Positions 44,553 through 54,010 of a stretch of 64,000 bases of DNA are shown here, one piece after another. The DNA comes from Fen-1298 sp050015675 (lineage in GTDB: Bacteria; Bacteroidota; Ignavibacteria; UBA10030). Where the stretch lies: NCBI GenBank assembly GCA_050015675.1, contig JBEKAY010000016.1, positions 3,924 through 67,923 of the forward strand. Reading direction: 5' to 3'. Numbering within the stretch: position 1 is the first letter of the stretch; every line of letters begins with the position of its first letter. The notes below the pieces were generated by a model, which worked only from the letters and a program-made list of their open reading frames with translations, did not search any database and was not told the origin of the DNA. Position numbers and translations under genes: made by a program.

Positions 44553-46655
44553 ATGCCCCGTGAGTATTCTTTAGAAAAAACTAGAAATATTGGCATCATG
44601 GCACATATTGATGCCGGTAAGACGACTACGACCGAACGTATTTTATTCTATACTGGTAGGACACATCGTATTGGTGAAGTACATGACGGAGCTGCAACGA
44701 TGGATTGGATGGAACAGGAAAAGGAACGCGGTATCACGATTACAAGCGCGGCGACAACGTGTTTCTGGCGCAACCATCAAATCAATATCATTGATACGCC
44801 GGGCCACGTTGATTTTACAATTGAAGTCGAGCGTTCGCTTCGCGTGCTCGATGGCGCTGTTGCTTTGTTCTGTTCTGTTGGCGGTGTAGAACCGCAGTCT
44901 GAAACAGTCTGGCGGCAAGCCGATAAGTATGGTGTGCCTCGAATAGCATTTGTCAATAAAATGGACAGAGCTGGTGCAGATTTCCTTGCTGTAGTAGATA
45001 TGATGAAATCGCGCCTCAAAGCAAATGCTATCCCAATTCAATTACCTGTCGGTGAAGGTGATATGTTTGCTGGTATCATCGATTTGATTAAAATGAAAGC
45101 CAGAATGTATCATGAAGACACGCAAGGAGCTACTTGGGATGAAATTGATATTCCAGCAAAACTAAAACCCAAGGCGAATGAATATCGAATAAAGATGCTC
45201 GAAGCGGTTGCTGATGAAGATGATACGTTACTCGAAAAATATCTGAACGGAAAAGAAATTTCCCCAGCAGAGATTATTCAAGTTTTGCGACGTTGTACGC
45301 TTAAAGGTGAAATTATTCCAGTTCTCTGCGGCTCTTCTTTTAAGAACAAAGGCGTACAGGATCTGATGGATGCGGTCGTTGATTTTCTGCCATCGCCTAG
45401 GGATATCAACAACGGAGAAATTCATGGACATCATCCTCACAAACATGATGATGTTATCCGGAAAATAAGCGATGATGGACCGTTCACAGCATTAGCGTTT
45501 AAAATTATGAGCGATCCTTTTGTCGGCAGGTTGACATATTTCCGAGTTTATTCTGGAACACTTTCTGCCGGTTCGTATGTCCATAATATTATTACAGATC
45601 GAAAAGAACGCATCGCCCGTATTCTTCGCATGCATGCGAACCATCGTGAAGAAGTTCAAGAAGCTTACGCCGGTGATATTGTAGCAGCAATAGGTTTGAA
45701 GAACACGCGCACAGGTGATACACTTTCGACTGAAGAAGATCCTATTATTCTTGAGCGGATGGAATTTCCTGATCCTGTAATTGACGTTGCGATTGAGCCG
45801 AAAACAAAAGTTGATTTAGAAAAAATGGGTGAGGCAATGCAACGTCTCGCCGATGAAGATCCTACATTTCGTATCTCTACCAATGAAGAAACGGGGCAAA
45901 CAATTATCAGTGGTATGGGTGAATTGCACCTGGAAATTATTATAGATCGAATGCGGCGTGAGTTCAAAGTAGAAGCAAATGTTGGAAAACCGCAGGTTGC
46001 ATATAAAGAAACGATCACAAAGAAAGTAACAGCGGAAGGTAAGTTCGTTCGCCAATCGGGTGGTCGTGGTCAGTTTGGGCATGTTTGGATCGATGTTGAA
46101 CCGAACGAAAAAGGCAGGGGGTTCGAGTTTGAAAACGATATAGTCGGCGGAGCGGTTCCAAAGGAATATATTAAACCAACCGAACAGGGTATTATTGAAG
46201 CAATGAGAAACGGAGTGCTCGCCGGATATCCAATGGAAGATATTAAAATAAGATTGTTTGACGGATCGTTCCATGCGGTCGATTCATCGGAAATGGCATT
46301 TAAGATTGCAGGTTCTATGGCGTTTCAAGCTGGAGCAAAAAAAGCCGGACCAGTGTTGCTTGAACCAGTAATGGCGGTTGAGGTTGTAACCCCCGAAGAA
46401 TATCTTGGCGATGTCATGGGCGATCTTAATTCTCGCCGTGGCAAAATCGAAGGAATGATTCCAAGAAAAGACGCGCAGGTTATTAAAGCGCATGTGCCAC
46501 TATCAGAAATGTTTGGTTATGCGACTCAACTTCGTTCAATGACACAAGGCAGATCGCTTTATACAATGCAGTTTTCCCACTATGAACCAGTGCCAAAGAA
46601 TATTGCAGAAGAAATTGTGGAAAAAGTTCGCGGAAAAAGTAACGTAGCCGCGTAA
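44553..46655 (+). CDS. fusA: Elongation factor G
   Basis: The 700-residue GTPase has G1 AHIDAGKTTTTERI, the switch region EKERGITITSAATT, DTPGHVDF and NKMD, followed by domains II-V including GGRGQFGHVWIDVEP and RRGKIEGM. Length and motifs are those of canonical EF-G driving translocation. It is located between rpsG and tuf as in most bacteria. Confidence 0.99.
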   Translation: MPREYSLEKTRNIGIMAHIDAGKTTTTERILFYTGRTHRIGEVHDGAATMDWMEQEKERGITITSAATTCFWRNHQINIIDTPGHVDFTIEVERSLRVLDGAVALFCSVGGVEPQSETVWRQADKYGVPRIAFVNKMDRAGADFLAVVDMMKSRLKANAIPIQLPVGEGDMFAGIIDLIKMKARMYHEDTQGATWDEIDIPAKLKPKANEYRIKMLEAVADEDDTLLEKYLNGKEISPAEIIQVLRRCTLKGEIIPVLCGSSFKNKGVQDLMDAVVDFLPSPRDINNGEIHGHHPHKHDDVIRKISDDGPFTALAFKIMSDPFVGRLTYFRVYSGTLSAGSYVHNIITDRKERIARILRMHANHREEVQEAYAGDIVAAIGLKNTRTGDTLSTEEDPIILERMEFPDPVIDVAIEPKTKVDLEKMGEAMQRLADEDPTFRISTNEETGQTIISGMGELHLEIIIDRMRREFKVEANVGKPQVAYKETITKKVTAEGKFVRQSGGRGQFGHVWIDVEPNEKGRGFEFENDIVGGAVPKEYIKPTEQGIIEAMRNGVLAGYPMEDIKIRLFDGSFHAVDSSEMAFKIAGSMAFQAGAKKAGPVLLEPVMAVEVVTPEEYLGDVMGDLNSRRGKIEGMIPRKDAQVIKAHVPLSEMFGYATQLRSMTQGRSLYTMQFSHYEPVPKNIAEEIVEKVRGKSNVAA

Positions 46656-46702
46656 AGTTTTTATAAAATCAGCACATTTATCTACTTAAAGGAGATCAAC
46701 AC

Positions 46703-47914
46703 ATGGCAAAGGAAAAATTTGACCGCAGTAAGCCGCACGTGAACGTCGGCACGATCGGCCACGTTGACCACGGAAAGACCACTCTGACGGCTGCCATCAC
46801 TATGGTGCTTGCCAAGAAGGGTCTCTCCCAGATTCGAACATTTGATTCAATTGACAATGCTCCAGAAGAAAAAGCGCGCGGTATAACGATTAACACAGCG
46901 CACGTTGAATATTCCACAGAGAAGCGCCATTATGCGCACGTAGATTGTCCGGGTCACGCTGACTATATTAAAAATATGATCACAGGTGCTGCACAAATGG
47001 ATGGCGCGATATTGGTCGTTGCTGCAACAGATGGTCCTATGCCGCAAACGCGCGAACATATTTTGCTTGCTCACCAAGTGAATGTGCCGAAGATGGTAGT
47101 GTTCATGAATAAGGTGGATGCAGTCGACGATCCGGAACTTTTGGATCTTGTCGAACTCGAAGTTCGTGATTTATTAAAGAAGAATGATTTCCCTGGTGAT
47201 GAAATACCTATCATTCGCGGTTCTGCATTGAAAGCAATGGAAGCAGCCCTTAAGCCGGATGTGAAGGCTGATGATCCTGCATTCAAATGTATTATGGAAT
47301 TGATGGATGCGGTTGACAGTTACATTACAATGCCGAAACGTGATGCAGACCGTCCGTTCTTAATGCCGATCGAAGATGTGTTTTCCATTACAGGCCGTGG
47401 CACGGTCGGAACAGGTCGTGTTGAACGTGGTAAAGCAAAGGTTGGCGATGAAGTAGAAGTCGTTGGTCTCGGTATGCATAAAAAAACGGTTATTACCGGC
47501 GCTGAAATGTTCCGCAAGGAATTGGATGAAGTGGTTGCAGGTGATAATGCAGGTTTGTTGATGCGGGGTATTGAAAAAGATGAACTTGAGCGTGGAATGG
47601 TTGTTGCAAAACCGGGAACGATTACACCGCATACGAAATTCACAGCGCAGATCTACGTATTGAAGAAAGAAGAAGGCGGACGTCACACACCGTTCTTGAC
47701 AGGGTATCGTCCTCAATTCTATTTCCGAACTACGGACGTTACTGGCGTCGCTGAGTTACCAGCAGGAGTAGAAATGGTTATGCCGGGTGATAACCTTGAT
47801 GCCATTAACATTGAGCTCATTTCTCCCATCGCAATGGAAGAAGGACAGAGGTTTGCAGTTCGCGAAGGTGGACGCACGGTTGGTGCTGGTGTTATTACAA
47901 AGATCATAAAGTAA
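46703..47914 (+). CDS. tuf: Elongation factor Tu
   Basis: The 403-residue GTPase has GHVDHGKTTLTAAI, RGITINTAHVEY, DCPGHADYIKNMITGAAQMD and NKVD, with beta-barrel domains II and III (GRGTVGTGRVERG, then GGRHTPFLTGYRPQFYFRTT). It delivers aminoacyl-tRNA. It is the only tuf in the window: the copy often found beside the tRNA-Thr/Tyr/Gly cluster is absent. RBS AAAGGAG. Confidence 0.99.
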   Translation: MAKEKFDRSKPHVNVGTIGHVDHGKTTLTAAITMVLAKKGLSQIRTFDSIDNAPEEKARGITINTAHVEYSTEKRHYAHVDCPGHADYIKNMITGAAQMDGAILVVAATDGPMPQTREHILLAHQVNVPKMVVFMNKVDAVDDPELLDLVELEVRDLLKKNDFPGDEIPIIRGSALKAMEAALKPDVKADDPAFKCIMELMDAVDSYITMPKRDADRPFLMPIEDVFSITGRGTVGTGRVERGKAKVGDEVEVVGLGMHKKTVITGAEMFRKELDEVVAGDNAGLLMRGIEKDELERGMVVAKPGTITPHTKFTAQIYVLKKEEGGRHTPFLTGYRPQFYFRTTDVTGVAELPAGVEMVMPGDNLDAINIELISPIAMEEGQRFAVREGGRTVGAGVITKIIK

Positions 47915-47975
47915 CTTATCGCTTATTCCGCTTTTGGGGTAACTCGAGAGCGGAGAGTAGTCTGAGGAGTTTTTC

Positions 47976-48284
47976 TTGGCTGGACAAAAAATTAGAATAA
48001 AGCTGAAGTCATTCGATCACAATTTGATCGACAAGTCTGCAGAGAAAATTATTAAGACAGTGAAATCGACAGGCGCTATTGTGTCTGGCCCGATTCCGTT
48101 GCCGACGAAACGCAGTGTCTATACTGTCAATCGTTCTCCGCACGTCGACAAGAAATCTCGAGAACAGTTCGAGACGCGATCACATAAAAGATTGATTGAT
48201 ATACTCAATTCGACAAGTCGTACTGTCGATTCTCTGATGAAGTTAGAACTTCCGGCAGGCGTTGATGTCGAGATTAAAGTATAG
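47976..48284 (+). CDS. rpsJ: 30S ribosomal protein S10
   Basis: The 102-residue protein starts with TTG after TGAGGAG (AGQKIRIKLKSFDHNLIDKS) and contains PLPTKRSVYTVNRSPHVDKK, the loop that sits in the 30S head and binds NusG/NusB. First gene of the S10 operon. Confidence 0.99.
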   Translation: MAGQKIRIKLKSFDHNLIDKSAEKIIKTVKSTGAIVSGPIPLPTKRSVYTVNRSPHVDKKSREQFETRSHKRLIDILNSTSRTVDSLMKLELPAGVDVEIKV

Positions 48285-48320
48285 ATTCTTCAAAATGTGT
48301 TTGAATGAATTGAATGTGTG

Positions 48321-48392
48321 GTAAGGGCAACTATAATTTGTAAAAGCTCTTACTTGAGATTATAGAAACAAAGGCTCATGCGCTGAGGCGCA
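48321..48392 (+). promoter_or_regulatory. Hairpins in the rpsJ-rplC leader
   Basis: GTAAGGGC (48321-48328) pairs with GCTCTTAC (48346-48353, one G-T pair), and TGCGC-TGAG-GCGCA (48379-48392) forms a tight hairpin directly before the AAAGGAG site of rplC. The 122-base gap is large for this operon. Regulation of rplC translation is possible. Confidence 0.4.
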
Positions 48393-48406
48393 AAGGAGTA
48401 GAAACA

Positions 48407-49036
48407 GTGAGTGGCATCTTAGGAAAAAAAATTGGAATGACAAGTCTCTTCGATGAGAATGGTGAAGCAGTTCCTTGCACCGTTATCGAAGCAGGGCCGT
48501 GCTACGTCACCCAGGTCAGAACACAAGCGAAAGACGGCTATGATGCAATCCAGCTTGGTTTTGATGAGAAGAAAGACCGTCTTGTCAACAAACCATTAAA
48601 GGGACATTTTGCAAAGGCAGCAACGAAGGCGCTGCGTTTGATGCGTGAATTCAGAGGAGCGAATGGAGCTTCAATGAAAACAGGCGACGAAGTGAAGGTT
48701 GATATGTTTTCCCCTGGTGATATTGTTGACGTGAGTGGAAAATCAAAGGGTCGCGGATTTCAGGGTGTTGTGAAACGTCATCATTTCGGTGGTGTCGGTA
48801 TGACAACACATGGCGCATCAGATCGTGTACGTGCTCCCGGATCTATCGGCGGAAGTTCCTATCCATCGCGTGTTTTCAAAGGTATGCGTATGGGCGGGCG
48901 GATGGGATTTGAACGAGTCACAATAAAGAACCTAAAAGTAGTCAAGGTGATACCGGAATCCAATATTCTCATTATTCGCGGATCAGTTCCTGGCGCGATC
49001 AATGGATATTTGGAAATTGAGAAGAAGCATAATTAA
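48407..49036 (+). CDS. rplC: 50S ribosomal protein L3
   Basis: The 209-residue protein starts with GTG (SGILGKKIGMTSLFDENGEA) and has the conserved loop near the peptidyl-transferase centre (KGRGFQGVVKRHHFGGVGMT, then THGASDRVRAPGSIGGSSYP). It is an early 50S assembly protein. RBS AAAGGAG. Confidence 0.99.
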   Translation: MSGILGKKIGMTSLFDENGEAVPCTVIEAGPCYVTQVRTQAKDGYDAIQLGFDEKKDRLVNKPLKGHFAKAATKALRLMREFRGANGASMKTGDEVKVDMFSPGDIVDVSGKSKGRGFQGVVKRHHFGGVGMTTHGASDRVRAPGSIGGSSYPSRVFKGMRMGGRMGFERVTIKNLKVVKVIPESNILIIRGSVPGAINGYLEIEKKHN

Positions 49037-49062
49037 GGGTTTCCTCGTAAGGAAAAAGTACC

Positions 49063-49692
49063 ATGCAGGTTGATGTCTATAATATAAATGGCACGCTCAG
49101 TGGCGAGAAGGTTGAGCTCGATGCGAGTATTTTTGAGATCGAGCCGAATGATCACGTTATCTATCAAGCGGTGCGCAGTATCCAGGCAAATCAACGTCAG
49201 GGTACACACAAAGTAAAAACACGCAGCGAAGTAAGAGGCGGTGGTCGGAAACCGTTTAAGCAGAAAAAAACAGGCCGTGCGCGCGCAGGAACGACTCGTT
49301 CACCGCTGTGGATTGGTGGCGGTTCGATATTTGGACCAATTCCGCATGATTATGTAGTCAAACTTCCTGCAAAGGTTCGCAAGCTTGCGCGTAAGTCCGC
49401 TCTCAGCTATAAAGCAAAAGATGGGGCTGTCAAGGTAGTGGAAGATTTTCAATTTGATGAAGTAAAGACAAAAAAAATGTCAGCGATACTCAAAGCTCTT
49501 TCAATAGATAAACAAAAAACATTGTTATTGACAAAGACAACGGATGGAACACTGTTGAAGTCAGGACGCAATATTCCGAAGTTGCAAGTGCGCGAAGCGG
49601 ATAAAGCATCAACATTTGAAATTCTAAAAAATCAAGTGCTGCTTATCCAAAAGAGCGCCGTTAATGTTTTGCAAAAATCTTTGAAGAATTAG
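49063..49692 (+). CDS. rplD: 50S ribosomal protein L4
   Basis: The 209-residue protein has the L4 exit-tunnel loop (QGTHKVKTRSEVRGGGRKPF, then KQKKTGRARAGTTRSPLWIG). In enterobacteria L4 also represses the S10 operon. Close spacing to rplC and rplW. Confidence 0.99.
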   Translation: MQVDVYNINGTLSGEKVELDASIFEIEPNDHVIYQAVRSIQANQRQGTHKVKTRSEVRGGGRKPFKQKKTGRARAGTTRSPLWIGGGSIFGPIPHDYVVKLPAKVRKLARKSALSYKAKDGAVKVVEDFQFDEVKTKKMSAILKALSIDKQKTLLLTKTTDGTLLKSGRNIPKLQVREADKASTFEILKNQVLLIQKSAVNVLQKSLKN

Positions 49693-49703
49693 GAAAACAG
49701 GCA

Positions 49704-49994
49704 ATGGTAGGTATTCTCGTTCGACCAATTATTACTGAGAAAATGACAGAACTAGGCGACAAACGTCAATATGCGTTTGAGGTCCCGACCTCCGTGAACA
49801 AGATTGAAGTTTGTAAAGCAGTCGAAAAGAAATTTAATGTCAAGGTGACGAGTGTGCGCACCATCATCGTCAAAGGAAAGCGTAAGAATCAGATGACAAA
49901 ACGCGGCCGCTTTGAAGGGCACACAAAGACATGGAAGAAGGCAATCGTAACGCTGAAAGAAGGCGATAAGATCGATTACTTCGGTAACGTCTGA
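49704..49994 (+). CDS. rplW: 50S ribosomal protein L23
   Basis: The 96-residue protein has RPIITEKMTELGDKRQYAFE and the extended loop with GKRKNQMTKRGRFEGHTKTW, ending in KKAIVTLKEGDKIDYF. It forms the exit-site docking platform for trigger factor and SRP. Confidence 0.99.
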   Translation: MVGILVRPIITEKMTELGDKRQYAFEVPTSVNKIEVCKAVEKKFNVKVTSVRTIIVKGKRKNQMTKRGRFEGHTKTWKKAIVTLKEGDKIDYFGNV

Positions 49995-50014
49995 TCGTAA
50001 AGGTAGAAGAGACT

Positions 50015-50848
50015 ATGGCAATTAGAAAATTACGACCGATGACTCCTGCGACGAGATTCTATTCAATCTCGACGTTTGATGAAATAACAAAGAAAGAGCC
50101 GGAAAAAGCTCTGCTCGAATCAAATAAAAAATCGGGTGGAAGGAATAATCTTGGACGTATCACTTCGCGTCATCGCGGCGGCGGACATAAACGCCAATAT
50201 CGCATTATTGATTTCAAACGCGACAAGCATGGAATTGCTGGAACCATTGCTGCAATTGAGTACGATCCGAATCGTGCAGCACGAATTGCATTGATCCATT
50301 ATCCTGATGGTGAAAAGCGATACATCATCGCGGCTATTGGAATGAAAATCGGCGCAAAAATTGTGTCCGGTCCGCAAGCTGAAATTGAAAACGGTAATGC
50401 GCTGCCATTGAAAAATATTCCAGCAGGTACTTTTGTGCATAATGTTGAATTTGCTCCCGGCAAGGGTGGTCAAATAGGCCGCAGTGCCGGTAATTCCTTA
50501 CAGGTGATGGCGAAAGAGGGCGAATGGGTTTCGCTAAAATTACCTTCGGGAGAAATAAGAAAATTTCGTTCAGACTGCTATGCAACTATCGGATTAGTCG
50601 GTAACGCAGACCATGAAAATATTAGTCTCGGTAAAGCGGGGAGATCTCGCTGGCTTGGTATTCGTCCTCAAACACGTGGTATGGCAATGAATCCGGTTGA
50701 CCATCCAATGGGTGGTGGCGAGGGCCGTTCGAAAAGCGGTGGTGGGTATCAACATCCGGAATCGCCATGGGGCAAGTATGCCAAGGGATTGAAAACACGC
50801 AAGCGGAAGAATCAATCAAATAAATACATTATAAAACGTCGTAAGTAA
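50015..50848 (+). CDS. rplB: 50S ribosomal protein L2
   Basis: The 277-residue protein has SGGRNNLGRITSRHRGGGHK, the KOW-like domains and the highly conserved C-terminal region with MNPVDHPMGGGEGRSKSGGG that supports peptidyl transfer and subunit joining. Standard length. Confidence 0.99.
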   Translation: MAIRKLRPMTPATRFYSISTFDEITKKEPEKALLESNKKSGGRNNLGRITSRHRGGGHKRQYRIIDFKRDKHGIAGTIAAIEYDPNRAARIALIHYPDGEKRYIIAAIGMKIGAKIVSGPQAEIENGNALPLKNIPAGTFVHNVEFAPGKGGQIGRSAGNSLQVMAKEGEWVSLKLPSGEIRKFRSDCYATIGLVGNADHENISLGKAGRSRWLGIRPQTRGMAMNPVDHPMGGGEGRSKSGGGYQHPESPWGKYAKGLKTRKRKNQSNKYIIKRRK

Positions 50849-50861
50849 TAGGTAAGTACCT

Positions 50862-51149
50862 ATGAGCCGTTCGATTAAAAAAGGTCCGTTTGTTGACCAC
50901 AAATTGCAAGACAAAATAGAAGCGCTCAACAAGTCCAACCAGAAGCGTGTTGTTAAGACCTGGTCACGGTCGAGCACCATCATTCCGGATTTTGTCGGGC
51001 ATACCTTTGCGGTGCATAACGGAAACAAATTTATACCGGTGTACATTCACGAAGCGATGGTTGGACACAAGCTCGGTGAGTTTGCACCGACTCGCATTTT
51101 CCGAGGACATCCCGGAATAAAGAGCGAAAAGACAACTTCACCGGCGTAA
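50862..51149 (+). CDS. rpsS: 30S ribosomal protein S19
   Basis: The 95-residue protein begins MSRSIKKGPFVDHKLQDKI and has the conserved TWSRSSTIIPDFVGHTFAVH and KLGEFAPTRIFRGH. It sits in the 30S head, contacting S13. Confidence 0.99.
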   Translation: MSRSIKKGPFVDHKLQDKIEALNKSNQKRVVKTWSRSSTIIPDFVGHTFAVHNGNKFIPVYIHEAMVGHKLGEFAPTRIFRGHPGIKSEKTTSPA

Positions 51150-51176
51150 GAACTGTCTGTTATATAAGAGTGAGAT

Positions 51177-51626
51177 ATGGAAGCGAAAGCAATAAATAGA
51201 TATATCGGAACCTCACCGCGCAAAATGCGGCTGGTGATTGATCTGATCCGCGGCAAAGGAGTTGAAGAAGCGTTGAGCATTCTCCACTTCACAACAAAAG
51301 CCGCTTCGAAAACAGCAGAACAAGTTCTTCGTTCGGCGATCTCCAACGTACAAAATAAGGAAGAGAGCGGACGGGTTGACACCGCAACCTTATATGTCAG
51401 GGAAGCGTTTGTCAATGGCGGTGCGATGGCAAAGCGAATGTCGCCTGCACCAATGGGGCGTGCATTGCGCATTCGTAAGCGTTCAAATCATATTACTATT
51501 GTAGTGGCGCAGCGCGAGGAAGTGAAGGCGATAGTACCAAAAGCCAAAGCTTCAACCGGTGCAAAGAAAGCCGATGCAAAGAAATCGGAACCAGCAGCAG
51601 CAACAAAAGAAGTAACCGAAAGTTAA
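51177..51626 (+). CDS. rplV: 50S ribosomal protein L22 with Lys/Ala-rich tail
   Basis: The 149-residue protein has the L22 fold (YIGTSPRKMRLVIDLIRGKG) and the tunnel-lining hairpin ending in AKRMSPAPMGRALRIRKRSN. After about residue 118 it carries a 30-residue tail (KAKASTGAKKADAKKSEPAA), absent from short L22 proteins and similar in composition to the extensions on L5 and L17 here. Confidence 0.98.
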   Translation: MEAKAINRYIGTSPRKMRLVIDLIRGKGVEEALSILHFTTKAASKTAEQVLRSAISNVQNKEESGRVDTATLYVREAFVNGGAMAKRMSPAPMGRALRIRKRSNHITIVVAQREEVKAIVPKAKASTGAKKADAKKSEPAAATKEVTES

Positions 51627-51638
51627 TCGGAGGGTCAC

Positions 51639-52274
51639 TTGGGTCAAAAAACACATCCAGTTGGATTTCGTCTCGGAATCGTTCGTGCCTGGGATGCAAA
51701 TTGGTACGACGATAAAAGTTTTTCTAGCAAATTACAAGAAGATGCACTTGTGCGGAATTATGTCCGCAACCGATTAAAGAAAGCTGGAATTGCACGGGTT
51801 CAAATAGATAGAACTCCGAAGCGCGCAGTGGTGACCATTCACACTTCACGGCCCGGTATTGTGATTGGGAAAAGCGGAAAAGAAATCGCTCAACTCGAAG
51901 AAGAACTGAAGAAAGTAACATCAAAAGAAATTAAAATTCTTATTCATGAAATCAAACGCCCGGAATTGGATGCCTTTCTTGTAGCAGAGGCGATTGCCGG
52001 TCAACTCGAAGGACGAATTTCGTTCCGGCGAGCTATGAAACAATCGATCACTGCTGCAATGCGTATGGGCGCTGAAGGAATTAAGGTGATGTGTGCAGGA
52101 CGCCTTGGCGGCGCAGAAATTGCACGCACAGAACATTATAAAGATGGACGTATTCCTTTACAGACGCTTCGGGCAGACATTGATTATGCGGGCGCAACCG
52201 CGCACACTATTTACGGAGCAATTGGCGTAAAAGTTTGGATCTGTAAGGGTGAAATTATTGGACCGCGGCAATAA
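51639..52274 (+). CDS. rpsC: 30S ribosomal protein S3
   Basis: The 211-residue protein starts with TTG after CGGAGGG (GQKTHPVGFRLGIVRAWDAN). The KH domain has PGIVIGKSGKEI and the C-domain ends in TIYGAIGVKVWICKGEI. It lines the mRNA entry channel. Confidence 0.99.
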   Translation: MGQKTHPVGFRLGIVRAWDANWYDDKSFSSKLQEDALVRNYVRNRLKKAGIARVQIDRTPKRAVVTIHTSRPGIVIGKSGKEIAQLEEELKKVTSKEIKILIHEIKRPELDAFLVAEAIAGQLEGRISFRRAMKQSITAAMRMGAEGIKVMCAGRLGGAEIARTEHYKDGRIPLQTLRADIDYAGATAHTIYGAIGVKVWICKGEIIGPRQ

Positions 52275-52287
52275 GGAGTGTTGATCT

Positions 52288-52710
52288 ATGTTGATGCCAA
52301 AAAGAGTGAAGTATAGAAAAGCCCAGCGTGGACGCATGAAGGGTAAGGCGACACGTGGTGCAACGATTGCTTTCGGAGATTTTGGATTAAAGGCAATGGA
52401 ACCGGGATGGGTGACACAAAGACAAATTGAAGCGTCTCGTGTTGCATTGACTCGAATGATGAAACGTGAAGGCAAAGTTTGGATTCGAATTTTTCCGGAT
52501 AAACCGGTTACGAAGAAACCAGCGGAAACTCGTATGGGAAGCGGCAAAGGTTCGCCAGAATTTTGGGTAGCAGTGATTAAGCCTGGCCGCATCCTGTTTG
52601 AGTTGGGCGGTATCAACCGTGCAGCGGCGGCGGAAGCATTGAAGCTTGCAGCACACAAGCTTGCAATCAAAACAAGGTTTGTCGCCCGTATCGATTATCA
52701 GGGTGCATAA
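52288..52710 (+). CDS. rplP: 50S ribosomal protein L16
   Basis: The 140-residue protein begins MLMPKRVKYRKAQRGRMKGK and has WVTQRQIEASRVALTRMMKR and ETRMGSGKGSPEFWVAVIKP. It positions A-site tRNA. RBS AAGGAG. Confidence 0.99.
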   Translation: MLMPKRVKYRKAQRGRMKGKATRGATIAFGDFGLKAMEPGWVTQRQIEASRVALTRMMKREGKVWIRIFPDKPVTKKPAETRMGSGKGSPEFWVAVIKPGRILFELGGINRAAAAEALKLAAHKLAIKTRFVARIDYQGA

Positions 52711-52721
52711 GAGGCGAAGCA

Positions 52722-52973
52722 ATGAAGGCACATGATTTGCGGCAACTCTCTGACGCGGAACTGCTGAAGAGAATTCAAGAAGAAGAAGAGAACTTGTCCC
52801 ATCTGAAATTTCAGAAGGTCATTGGTCAATTAGAAAATCCGATGAAGTTAGGGCATGTTCGAAAAGGAATTGCGCGGATTAAAACGATTCTCCGCGATCG
52901 ACAATTGAACCCATCAACCGAAAAATCTGCGCATGCAACGCCTAACGACGGGCAAGTTGAGCAGCCAAAGTAA
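52722..52973 (+). CDS. rpmC: 50S ribosomal protein L29
   Basis: The 83-residue protein has MKAHDLRQLSDAELLKRI and KLGHVRKGIARIKTILRDR, plus an acidic, Ser/Thr-rich tail of about 18 residues not present in minimal L29. It sits near the tunnel exit beside L23. Confidence 0.98.
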   Translation: MKAHDLRQLSDAELLKRIQEEEENLSHLKFQKVIGQLENPMKLGHVRKGIARIKTILRDRQLNPSTEKSAHATPNDGQVEQPK

Positions 52974-52979
52974 TGTGAG

Positions 52980-53264
52980 ATGATGATGACAGAAATCCCA
53001 AAGGAAATTCCGAAACGCGCACGGCGTAAAGTTCGAATCGGTAAAGTGGTAAGTAACAAAATGTTGAAAAGTATTATTGTTGCGGTAGAGCGTCAGGTCG
53101 CACATGCACTGTACAAAAAATACTTTCGCCGTACAACAAAGTTGATGGCGCATGACGAAAAGCAAGAAGCGGGTATTGGTGATACAGTGAAGATTATGGA
53201 AACCCGGCCGATGAGCGCACGCAAGCGCTGGCGGTTAGTGGAAATCATTGAAAAGGCGAAATAG
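52980..53264 (+). CDS. rpsQ: 30S ribosomal protein S17
   Basis: The 94-residue protein has RKVRIGKVVSNKMLKSIIVA, an OB-fold with HEKQEAGIGDTVKIMETRPM-like sequence (the first residue here is Asp) and ends RWRLVEIIEKAK. The start could be any of three consecutive ATGs. Confidence 0.98.
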   Translation: MMMTEIPKEIPKRARRKVRIGKVVSNKMLKSIIVAVERQVAHALYKKYFRRTTKLMAHDEKQEAGIGDTVKIMETRPMSARKRWRLVEIIEKAK

Positions 53265-53289
53265 GTTATTTTCAGATTAGGCGAAGACG

Positions 53290-53658
53290 ATGATCCAGGA
53301 AGAAACAAATTTAGTGGTTGCCGACAATTCGGGTGCGAAGCGCGTGCAGTGTATTCGTGTCCTCGGTGGTCACGATAGGCGCTACGCTGGCGTTGGCGAT
53401 CTTATTGTTGTGTCCGTGAAGAGCGCTATTCCAGGCGCTCCGGTAAAAAAAGGTGAAGTCTCGCGCGCTGTAGTTGTGCGGACAAAGAAAGAAATTCGCC
53501 GGAAGGATGGTTCGTACATCCGGTTCGATGAGAATGCTGCGGTACTGCTCAATGCCCAGGGTGAACCGCGCGGAACACGTATTTTTGGCCCGGTGGCGAG
53601 AGAGTTACGTGAACGTCAATTTATGAAAATCATTTCCCTTGCACCTGAGGTGCTCTAA
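53290..53658 (+). CDS. rplN: 50S ribosomal protein L14
   Basis: The 122-residue protein begins MIQEETNLVVADNSGAKRVQ and has GVGDLIVVSVKSAIPGAPVK and RRKDGSYIRFDENAAVL. It contacts L19 and 16S rRNA at a bridge and is the binding site of RsfS. Confidence 0.99.
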   Translation: MIQEETNLVVADNSGAKRVQCIRVLGGHDRRYAGVGDLIVVSVKSAIPGAPVKKGEVSRAVVVRTKKEIRRKDGSYIRFDENAAVLLNAQGEPRGTRIFGPVARELRERQFMKIISLAPEVL

Positions 53659-53663
53659 AAATT

Positions 53664-53999
53664 ATGGCGCAGAATTTACATGTACATAAAAATGATACTG
53701 CTTTGGTCGTCTCGGGCGAGTTCCGAAAAAAACAAGGCAAAGTGTTGAAAGTGTTTCCCGATACTCAGCGGGTGATTATCGAGAACGTCAACATTATTAA
53801 AAGAGCCACGCGTCCTTCACAGAAGAGTCCGCAAGGCGGGGTTGTTCAGAAAGAAGGAAGCATCCGAGCTTCTAACGTAATGGTGATCTGTCCTAAGTGC
53901 AGTAAACCAACTCGTGTCGGACACACGCATGTAAAAGATGCCACGAGTGATAAAAAGAAGACAATGAGAACCTGCAAACTGTGTAAAGAGATGTTCTAA
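53664..53999 (+). CDS. rplX: 50S ribosomal protein L24, zinc-ribbon type
   Basis: The 111-residue protein has a KOW motif (KNDTALVVSGEFRKKQGKVL), RVIIENVNIIKRATRPSQKS and a C-terminal CPKC...CKLC pair that probably binds zinc. It initiates 50S assembly. Start is 6 bases after rplN. Confidence 0.98.
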   Translation: MAQNLHVHKNDTALVVSGEFRKKQGKVLKVFPDTQRVIIENVNIIKRATRPSQKSPQGGVVQKEGSIRASNVMVICPKCSKPTRVGHTHVKDATSDKKKTMRTCKLCKEMF

Positions 54000-54010
54000 G
54001 AGAGTAATCC

